From Chloroflexia bacterium (lineage in GTDB: Bacteria; Chloroflexota; Chloroflexia; Thermomicrobiales; JALYUS01): 5,682 nucleotides of DNA. The stretch is from assembly GCA_025928215.1 (NCBI GenBank), contig JAICJW010000299.1, positions 1-5,682 on the forward strand, written 5' to 3'. This document shows, one piece after another, positions 1 through 4,505 of this stretch (position 1 is its first letter; each line of letters starts with the position of its first letter). The position numbers and the translations under genes were made by a program. The notes beneath the pieces were generated by a model, which saw only the letters and a list, made by a program, of their open reading frames with translations, was not told the DNA's origin and did not search any database.

Positions 1-1682
1 GCCGTCTCGGGTAGAAGGTCGTGGACGGTGCGGCCCATTGTGTCGGAGAGGTAGTTCTTGCGGCTTGTGGCGAGCAGGATCGGCAGGCCGAAGGAGCGCA
101 ACTCGGAGAAGCGGTGCATCACGTCGAGGTCGTGCGGCGCTTCCTTCCCGAAACCGAGGCCGGGATCAATGACGATCTTCTCCCTCGCCACACCGACCCC
201 GACGGCCCGCCCGATCCGCTCGTGCAGGAAGCCTGTCACCTCGTCCATCACGCTCTCATAGTTCGTGTCCCACTGCTTCTCTTTCGGCTTGCCCCGCAGG
301 TGCATGATGCCGAGCAAGACGCCGGTTTCTGCCGCGAGGCGCGCCATATCAGCGTCGCCTCCACCACCGATGTCATTGATGTAGACCGCCCCCGCCGCGA
401 CCGCGCCGCGCGCCACGCCAACACGAAAGGTATCCACGGCGAGCGGCAGCCCAATCTCATCCCGCAGCCGTTCGAGCAGTGGCACGATGCGGCAGAGTTC
501 TTCGTCCACAGAAATCAGCGGGCCGGGTTGCGCGGACTGGCCGCCGACCTCGATCATCGTCGCGCCCTGCGCGGCCATCTCGTGCGCGCGACGGAGCGCG
601 TCGTCGAACCGAAAATACTTCCCGGCGTCCGAGAACGAATCGGGCGTTGCATTGAGGATGCCCATTACCTCGACCCGGTTCGCCCAGTCGAACGTGTGCT
701 GGCGAACCGCGACGGTCGCGGGCGGATTTTCGTGGCGCTGGATTGCGAGATGGGCCGCTTCGCCAATTCGCTGAATGCGCTCGCGATACTCGGGCGCTCC
801 ATCGTCCCGCGCTTCAGACGCTCCGCGTCGTGATCCGAACCATGGCGGCAGATTGGTGATGAGGAGCGTCGCATGCTGTGGGTCACCCCCAACGCAGCTC
901 GCACCCGTGAATGCCTGCACGCATTGCTCTGCTATCCGCGTATCCCAACGCGATATTCCATCAATCTGAACGATCACCTTTTTTGCTCTGGCGGAAAAAT
1001 GCTTCGCCGTATCGTCGTCTACACCGATGCGCCGGAGTTCCGCGTGCAATTCGTTCGCGGTATGGAGCGCGAGAAGACGCGCCGGATAGTGGGGATGCGT
1101 CGCCGTGTTCACAACGATCTCCGCCGCTTCTCGGCTACGATCCATCTCCGGCGTGATATACGCCCAGCGGGCGGGGGCGAGATACGGTTTGATCTCATCG
1201 GCAGGTCCCAAAGCGGCGCGCAGTTCAGCAATCGTTGTGCCGAGCGTCGGGTGCATCCATGCCCCCGCGACTTCCGCGAGTGGGACGAGGACGAAGGCGC
1301 GTTCCGGCAGGCCGGGATGCGGCACATGCAGGCCCGGTTCGTTGATCACACAATCGCCGTAGAGTGCGATGTCTATGTCTACCGGGCGCGGAGCGTTACG
1401 GAACGACGGTTCACGCCCCAGTTCCTGCTCGATCCGCTTGACGAGGGTGAGGAGGTCGTGCGGCGCGAGCGTCGTCCGCCCCCGAAGTGCGCCATTGAGA
1501 AATGATGGCTGATCCGCATACCCCCACGGCGGCGTCTCATAGAGCGACGAGACGGCATCCACCTGCACGCCCCCCGCGACAAGCCGCCGCACGGCATCAC
1601 GCAGATTGGCGGCGCGGTCGCCGAGGTTGCCGCCGATCGCGAGTGCGACGGTGACTTCGTGGTGTCGTGTGGGATCGCTCAA
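1..1682 (-). CDS. folKP: HPPK-DHPS fusion (FolK-FolP), 3' end cut by window edge
   Basis: Bifunctional folate-synthesis enzyme. HPPK transfers pyrophosphate from ATP to 6-hydroxymethyl-dihydropterin; DHPS then condenses that product with p-aminobenzoate to give dihydropteroate. Both act in the cytoplasm. I translated 560 codons without a stop from TTG 1682 to the left edge. HPPK (about residues 10-165) shows GGNLGD (17-22), ETPPWG (49-54), the metal-binding pair RPVDID with D102 and D104, and VPHPGL (120-125). Residues about 166-335 form an extra segment. DHPS starts near 338: MGILNATPDSFSD (340-352), variant loop 2 QSAQPG (382-387), IDPGLGFGK (505-513) and SRK (540-542). The last roughly 50 residues, expected to carry the phosphate-binding R-x-H, lie outside the window. 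HPPK and DHPS motifs share one frame (codons begin at 1382 and 665, both 2 mod 3), so this is a true fusion. The TTG start is chosen for its Shine-Dalgarno site; ATG 1745 would add 21 unlikely residues. Confidence 0.9.
   Translation of the reverse strand, partial: MSDPTRHHEVTVALAIGGNLGDRAANLRDAVRRLVAGGVQVDAVSSLYETPPWGYADQPSFLNGALRGRTTLAPHDLLTLVKRIEQELGREPSFRNAPRPVDIDIALYGDCVINEPGLHVPHPGLPERAFVLVPLAEVAGAWMHPTLGTTIAELRAALGPADEIKPYLAPARWAYITPEMDRSREAAEIVVNTATHPHYPARLLALHTANELHAELRRIGVDDDTAKHFSARAKKVIVQIDGISRWDTRIAEQCVQAFTGASCVGGDPQHATLLITNLPPWFGSRRGASEARDDGAPEYRERIQRIGEAAHLAIQRHENPPATVAVRQHTFDWANRVEVMGILNATPDSFSDAGKYFRFDDALRRAHEMAAQGATMIEVGGQSAQPGPLISVDEELCRIVPLLERLRDEIGLPLAVDTFRVGVARGAVAAGAVYINDIGGGGDADMARLAAETGVLLGIMHLRGKPKEKQWDTNYESVMDEVTGFLHERIGRAVGVGVAREKIVIDPGLGFGKEAPHDLDVMHRFSELRSFGLPILLATSRKNYLSDTMGRTVHDLLPET
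678..1187 (-). other. Inter-domain segment between HPPK and DHPS (coding)
   Basis: Residues about 166-335 of the fusion belong to neither core fold. A clear patch reads ELHAELRRIGVDDD (211-224), then KKVIVQIDGI (234-243), a helix-like stretch to GASCVGGD (260-267), and ATLLITN (271-277). It ends in a helix, about residues 298-319, that leads into DHPS. From memory this resembles the N-terminal extension of long (about 390-400 residue) DHPS proteins in clostridia and deltaproteobacteria, which have a RIGVD patch, a V-x-x-x-G strand and a T-D-V-L-L-M strand. If so, the order is HPPK, DHPS extension, DHPS. The function of that extension is not known to me. The assignment is recall, not a computed match. 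Confidence 0.5.
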
Positions 1683-1693
1683 TGGAATAGAGT

Positions 1694-1700
1694 CCTCTCC
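1694..1700 (-). promoter_or_regulatory. Shine-Dalgarno site supporting the TTG start of folKP
   Basis: GGAGAGG on the minus strand lies 11 bases before TTG 1682. Starting there gives 16 residues before the conserved GGNLGD loop, close to the usual HPPK layout. The only upstream in-frame ATG, at 1745, would add a Cys/Pro/Gly-rich leader unlike any HPPK. Confidence 0.55.
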
Positions 1701-1812
1701 GCTACATGGCAGACGACATGGTCCGCCGCGTTGTGCCGCGAACATCATGGGTCGCGGTGCGGCATCGCGATTCGCGGGCCTGAAGGAAAGAAGCTTCACC
1801 AATCATGATCTG

Positions 1813-1841
1813 ATGATACCGCTTCGGAGGCCCGGTGCCAC
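1813..1841 (-). promoter_or_regulatory. Candidate folKP promoter
   Basis: On the minus strand GTGGCA (1841-1836; 4 of 6 to the -35 consensus) is followed after exactly 17 bases by TATCAT (1818-1813; 5 of 6 to the -10 consensus). It would give a leader of roughly 120 bases before TTG 1682. This is a pattern match only; such matches occur by chance in 300 bp. Confidence 0.25.
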
Positions 1842-1954
1842 TCAGCATGGATACCGCGTTGCTCAGAACAGCGCGCCCATCCGTTCCATTCCGTGTGCGG
1901 CGCCCCTCCTCTGTCTACGCCAATGGAGCGCAACTGGATGAGTGGTTTTCCGGG

Positions 1955-1960
1955 TATACT
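1955..1960 (+). promoter_or_regulatory. Candidate -10 element of the ammonia-lyase gene
   Basis: TATACT (5 of 6 to consensus) lies about 38 bases before ATG 1998, which would leave a leader of about 30 bases. No good -35 hexamer sits 16-18 bases upstream, so either an activator is needed or this is chance. Confidence 0.35.
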
Positions 1961-1997
1961 CATCCTCGGCAGAGAAACCGCGAGGAAGGGGAGAGCA

Positions 1998-2954
1998 ATG
2001 GACGCACCGACGCTACAGGAGATCGAACGCGCGCGCGAGCGAATTGCGGGCAAGGTCCACCGCACGCCGCTCTTTACCTCCCGGACGCTGGGCGAGCGGC
2101 TGAGTGTGGAGATCTATCTGAAGGCTGAGAATTTCCAGAAGACCGGCTCCTTCAAGGCGCGCGGCGCGTACAACAACATCGTCCAGCTCTCGGACGATGA
2201 GAAGGCGCGCGGCGTGATTACCGTCTCGTCCGGTAACCACGCGGCGGCGACCGCGTGGGCGGCACGGGCGGCGGGCGTCCGGGCGACGGTCGTGATGGCG
2301 GAGTCGGCGAACCCGATCAAGGTCGCCGCCTGCCGGGGCTACGGCGCGGACGTGGTTCTGCATGGCCCGACCGCCACGGAAGCATTCGCGGAGATGTACC
2401 GGCTGCGCGAGGAACGGAATCTGACCTTTATTCACCCCTTCGACTCGGATCGCACCCTTGCCGGGACGGGGACGATCGGCCTCGAAGTGCTGGATGATGT
2501 GCCCGATGTGGACACGGTCGTCGTCGGCATCGGCGGCGGCGGGCTGATCGGCGGCATCGCGACCGCCATCGGCGAGGGGAAGCCATCGGCCCGCGTGATC
2601 GGCGTCGAGCCGACCGGCGCGGACGCGATGACGCGCAGCCTCGCGGCGGGCGAAGTCGTCCACCTCGACCACGTCGAGACGATCGCGGACGGTCTCGCGC
2701 CCCCGTTCGTCGGCGAACTGCCGCTCGCACAGGTGCGGCGGTACGTGGAGCAGGTCATTACACTGACGGATGACGAGATCAAGGAGGGGATGCGCTTCCT
2801 GATCGAGCGGTGCAAACTCGTCGCGGAACCGGCGGGCGCGGCGGCGACGGCGGCGATCCTGCTCGGCAAAGCCTCCCTTCGCCCCGGTGAGAAGGTCGCG
2901 ATCATCGTCAGCGGTGGCAATGTCGCCCCGGCGCAGTTGAAGGAATGGCTGTAA
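1998..2954 (+). CDS. PLP-dependent threonine/serine ammonia-lyase, short single-domain form
   Basis: A 318-residue fold-type-II PLP enzyme that probably deaminates L-threonine to 2-oxobutyrate and ammonia, or L-serine to pyruvate. Visible motifs: the Schiff-base lysine in TGSFKARGA (K53), the substrate loop SSGNHA (77-82), the phosphate-binding run GGGGLIGG (179-186), and SGGN near the C-terminus, whose S305 should contact the pyridine nitrogen. It stops after the catalytic domain. The ACT-like regulatory domain of biosynthetic IlvA (about 500 residues) is absent, so isoleucine feedback is not expected. Length fits catabolic TdcB-like enzymes, but serine racemase and hydroxyaspartate ammonia-lyase share the fold and size, so no symbol is given. 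The frame stays open upstream to ATG 1893. ATG 1998 is chosen because the purine-rich run 1983-1995 (AGGAAGGGGAGAG) precedes it and the protein then begins as family members do. No ilv or tdc neighbour is present. Confidence 0.9.
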   Translation: MDAPTLQEIERARERIAGKVHRTPLFTSRTLGERLSVEIYLKAENFQKTGSFKARGAYNNIVQLSDDEKARGVITVSSGNHAAATAWAARAAGVRATVVMAESANPIKVAACRGYGADVVLHGPTATEAFAEMYRLREERNLTFIHPFDSDRTLAGTGTIGLEVLDDVPDVDTVVVGIGGGGLIGGIATAIGEGKPSARVIGVEPTGADAMTRSLAAGEVVHLDHVETIADGLAPPFVGELPLAQVRRYVEQVITLTDDEIKEGMRFLIERCKLVAEPAGAAATAAILLGKASLRPGEKVAIIVSGGNVAPAQLKEWL

Positions 2955-2987
2955 CGGTTTTCGTTCCGTATCGTGGCGACTGCGTTC

Positions 2988-3476
2988 TTAGCGAAGGCGG
3001 AGAACCATTCGGCGCCGATCCGGGCTGAGGCGCATGAAGGCCCAATTCGCTACATACCACGTGCAGAGTGCGTCATCCTTCGCGTCCACGACGATGCATC
3101 GCGGGCGCATCGGATTCTCGATACATGTTTTGATCGCGTGTGTGACAAGGAGTTTGCCGAAGCCACGCCCCTGCAATGCCCCCGAAACTGCGAGGCGACC
3201 CAGGAGCGCGCCTCCCACGTTCGGGTAGGGAGGGCTTTCAATCACCCCCGCTGCTATGGCGCGTGTCGTCTGGGTTTCGGTTGGGGAGAGGGTGAAGAAG
3301 CCGTGGACCGTCCGGTCGGGAGGGCAGAGCAGAACGCACGCGCCTGCCACGCGATGTGTATGCTCGACAAGCAAGCGATTGCGCGCATACGCATTCATCT
3401 CCTCGTTCCCACAATCAAACGCCGCGCAAGGATACGCGGCGTCGAGGGGAGCAATCATGAAGCCGGGAAGGCTCAT
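2988..3476 (-). CDS. GNAT acetyltransferase toxin, TacT/AtaT-like
   Basis: A 162-residue Gcn5-related N-acetyltransferase. Toxins of this branch acetylate the amino group of aminoacyl-tRNA and stop translation. The N-terminal signature GNEEMNAYARNRL (23-35) corresponds to the toxin pattern G-C/N-x-x-L/M-N/D-x-Y/F. The acetyl-CoA loop is QGRGFG (102-107), after the strand LLGRLAVS (91-98). VVDAKDDA (129-136) then precedes Y141, which aligns with the catalytic tyrosine of the family's F-Y-x-x-F-G-F stretch; here it reads WYVANWAF. The ATG overlaps the antitoxin stop as ATGA (3476-3473), and no strong Shine-Dalgarno site precedes it, so translation is probably coupled to the antitoxin. All key residues look intact. 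Function is inferred from family and pairing. An ordinary acetyltransferase is possible, but the DUF1778 partner argues against it. Confidence 0.85.
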   Translation of the reverse strand: MSLPGFMIAPLDAAYPCAAFDCGNEEMNAYARNRLLVEHTHRVAGACVLLCPPDRTVHGFFTLSPTETQTTRAIAAGVIESPPYPNVGGALLGRLAVSGALQGRGFGKLLVTHAIKTCIENPMRPRCIVVDAKDDALCTWYVANWAFMRLSPDRRRMVLRLR

Positions 3477-3805
3477 GTATCGTTGCCGAAGTAGGCGTCA
3501 TACTCCGCGAGCCGTGCTATCAATTGCGCGTTCGGGGCAAACGGAGCGCACATCAGATCAATGAATGTGACGCTTTCCTCCGACGTGAGGACCGTCGCGT
3601 CATGCTCGCGAATCACCGCCTCGGCCCGTGCATCCATCGCATTGACCGCGAATGCGGTGAGGGATTCCCCGGTAATTTCAGCCGCCCGCTGGTACATCCG
3701 CTTCTTTGATTCCTGCAATTTGAAATCGAGGCGATCTGCTTGATGCCCCGTATGGATACGTTCGCGCCGCCGTCGCGGTGCCTCTGCGCGGTTTTTCGTC
3801 GCCAT
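3473..3805 (-). CDS. DUF1778 ribbon-helix-helix antitoxin, TacA-like
   Basis: A 110-residue antitoxin for the acetyltransferase encoded just downstream. DUF1778 proteins bind DNA through an N-terminal ribbon-helix-helix and wrap the toxin with the C-terminal part. Here the strand is RLDFKL (25-30), helix A about 31-45 (ESKKRMYQRAAEITG), and helix B about 48-65 (SLTAFAVNAMDARAEAVI). The toxin-binding tail includes LTSEESVTFIDLMCAPFAPNA. A basic 24-residue leader (RRRRER at 11-16) comes before the first strand and is longer than in many relatives. ATG 3805 is preceded by GGGGGTGAT (3816-3808). The stop overlaps the toxin start. A promoter carrying an inverted repeat lies 66-94 bases upstream, as expected for a self-repressing toxin-antitoxin operon. 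Confidence 0.85.
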   Translation of the reverse strand: MATKNRAEAPRRRRERIHTGHQADRLDFKLQESKKRMYQRAAEITGESLTAFAVNAMDARAEAVIREHDATVLTSEESVTFIDLMCAPFAPNAQLIARLAEYDAYFGNDT

Positions 3806-3870
3806 CTATCACCCCCAAGAATCCAACACGAATGAGTGGGGCCGCGCTACGTCGCTCAGGCGCATCGCTG

Positions 3871-3899
3871 AGTGTACGGTGTAGTCCCGTACATGTGAA
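3871..3899 (-). promoter_or_regulatory. Promoter of the toxin-antitoxin operon
   Basis: On the minus strand TTCACA (3899-3894; 5 of 6 to the -35 consensus) and TACACT (3876-3871; 4 of 6 to the -10 consensus) are separated by exactly 17 bases. Initiation would fall near 3864, leaving a leader of about 60 bases before ATG 3805. It sits in the 101-bp gap after the Rieske gene, so the module can be transcribed on its own. Confidence 0.55.
3873..3893. promoter_or_regulatory. Inverted repeat, candidate antitoxin operator
   Basis: TGTACGG (3873-3879) and CCGTACA (3887-3893) form a perfect 7-bp inverted repeat with a 7-base spacer. It fills the space between the -35 and -10 hexamers and overlaps the edge of the -10. 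Ribbon-helix-helix antitoxins repress their own promoters by binding such short palindromes, so this is the obvious candidate site. Binding itself is inferred. Confidence 0.55.
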
Positions 3900-3906
3900 C
3901 GTCTCC

Positions 3907-4353
3907 TTACCCCGGCACATCCACCATCACAAGTTGCCGTTCGACCGAGACATCGTACCTTTCCGCGACATAGGGGCCGGGTTCGAGGCCGGGGGCGGGG
4001 GGTGACGCGTCGGTGGTGGCGCTGCTCGGTGCGACGGTCACATCGTAGCGGCGGACGCGGACTTTCGCCGGATCGAACCACGATTGCCCGGTGCGAATGT
4101 CGAACTCCCAGCCATGCCACGGGCAACGGAGGATTTCGCCCTGGCGGCTGTACTGGTACTCGCCGGGCGTCTCGGCGATGACGAAGCCAGAGACGCGCCC
4201 CGCGCAGAGCGGCCCGCCCTGATGCGGGCAACTATTGCGGAGGGCGAAGAATTCCCCACCGATATTGAAGACGCCGATGGACCGCCCCGCCACCTCGACA
4301 ATTGTATGTCTGCCGGGCGGGATTTCGTCCACCGTCGCGACGACATGTTTCAT
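3907..4353 (-). CDS. Small Rieske [2Fe-2S] protein
   Basis: A 148-residue soluble Rieske protein, probably a ferredoxin-like electron carrier or a redox-sensing partner. The cluster ligands are complete: CPHQGG gives C42 and H44, and CPWHGW gives C77 and H80. Such proteins resemble Rieske ferredoxins of aromatic-ring oxygenases and the small subunit of NADH-nitrite reductase. A Pro/Ala/Ser-rich linker (about 108-122) leads to a final strand pair (YDVSVERQLVMVDV). No signal peptide or membrane segment is seen, so it is not a bc1-type Rieske subunit. It lies 145 bp downstream of the amidohydrolase on the same strand. I recall this pairing from other high-GC bacteria, which suggests a shared pathway. 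No oxygenase or reductase is in the window. No Shine-Dalgarno site precedes ATG 4353: the ten bases before it read CTCCTTCCCC, and heptamer repeats begin directly beyond. Confidence 0.85.
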   Translation of the reverse strand: MKHVVATVDEIPPGRHTIVEVAGRSIGVFNIGGEFFALRNSCPHQGGPLCAGRVSGFVIAETPGEYQYSRQGEILRCPWHGWEFDIRTGQSWFDPAKVRVRRYDVTVAPSSATTDASPPAPGLEPGPYVAERYDVSVERQLVMVDVPG

Positions 4354-4363
4354 GGGGAAGGAG

Positions 4364-4391
4364 TCAGTAGCCGGTAGTCAGTAGTCAGCAC
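4364..4391. repeat. Heptamer array, left arm of a fold-back structure
   Basis: Consecutive 7-bp units on the plus strand: TCAGTAG (4364-4370), CCGGTAG (4371-4377), TCAGTAG (4378-4384) and a decayed TCAGCAC (4385-4391). It is the inverted partner of the array at 4464-4505. For example, 4374-4388 matches the reverse complement of 4488-4502 at 14 of 15 bases, and AGTCAGTAGCC (4362-4372) matches 4490-4500 exactly. Confidence 0.85.
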
Positions 4392-4463
4392 AATCGCGCC
4401 ATGTCGCCCCATATCGGATCGTTTCACCGCCATAGATAATCCTAATCGCACGAGATCGCCTCG
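4392..4463. other. Core between the two heptamer arrays
   Basis: These 72 bp of non-coding DNA are enclosed by the inverted arrays. It is somewhat more AT-rich than the flanking genes. I see no reading frame, no convincing promoter for the Rieske gene and no strong internal hairpin. Confidence 0.5.
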
Positions 4464-4505
4464 TTTCTGGCTACTGGCTACTGGCTACTGGCTACTGACT
4501 ACTTC
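4464..4505. repeat. Heptamer array, right arm of a fold-back structure
   Basis: Three exact CTACTGG units (4471-4477, 4478-4484, 4485-4491) and one CTACTGA (4492-4498), flanked by partial units TTTCTGG (4464-4470) and CTACTTC (4499-4505). On the minus strand these read as CCAGTAG and TCAGTAG. The stop codon TAG of the amidohydrolase (4501-4499) lies inside the last partial unit, so the array begins within the gene's end. The style recalls short tandemly repeated heptamers described in cyanobacteria, but the sequence differs. Confidence 0.9.

Larger units (their letters stand above)
1683..1997. other. Divergent intergenic region
   Basis: This 315-bp stretch separates folKP (leftward) from the ammonia-lyase gene (rightward). 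I found only weak sigma-70-like elements for each direction and the two ribosome binding sites. No tRNA, tetrahydrofolate riboswitch, T-box or strong hairpin is recognisable. The short frames that cross it have no protein-like composition. Confidence 0.6.

Noticed and set aside
21..833. Plus-strand 270-residue open frame over the DHPS region
   Set aside because: It is antisense to clear DHPS motifs on the minus strand and its translation shows no domain signature; its openness reflects GC-rich codon use opposite.
873..1505. Plus-strand 210-residue open frame over the HPPK region
   Set aside because: Antisense to the HPPK catalytic motifs and the inter-domain segment; Arg-rich translation with no recognisable family.
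1683..1745. Longer folKP from ATG 1745
   Set aside because: The added 21 residues are rich in Cys, Pro and Gly, unlike HPPK N-termini, and include the Shine-Dalgarno site of TTG 1682.
1800..1818. Palindrome ATCATGAT (1802-1809) as a regulator site in the divergent region
   Set aside because: Too short to stand out from chance in 315 bp and with no matching second copy.
1893..1997. N-terminal extension of the ammonia-lyase from ATG 1893
   Set aside because: These 35 residues cover the candidate -10 element and the ribosome site of ATG 1998 and do not resemble the family's N-terminus.
2013..2672. Minus-strand 219-residue open frame
   Set aside because: Opposite the ammonia-lyase, whose PLP motifs are intact; the translation is low-complexity Arg/Ala/Asp.
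2955..2987. Possible bidirectional terminator between the convergent ammonia-lyase and toxin genes
   Set aside because: Only a 4-bp ACGG/CCGT pairing around TTTTCGTT is present; there is no stable GC stem followed by a T-run in either direction.
4364..4505. CRISPR-like array
   Set aside because: The units are 7 bp, directly abutting and without spacers, and the two arrays are inverted to each other; no cas gene is present.
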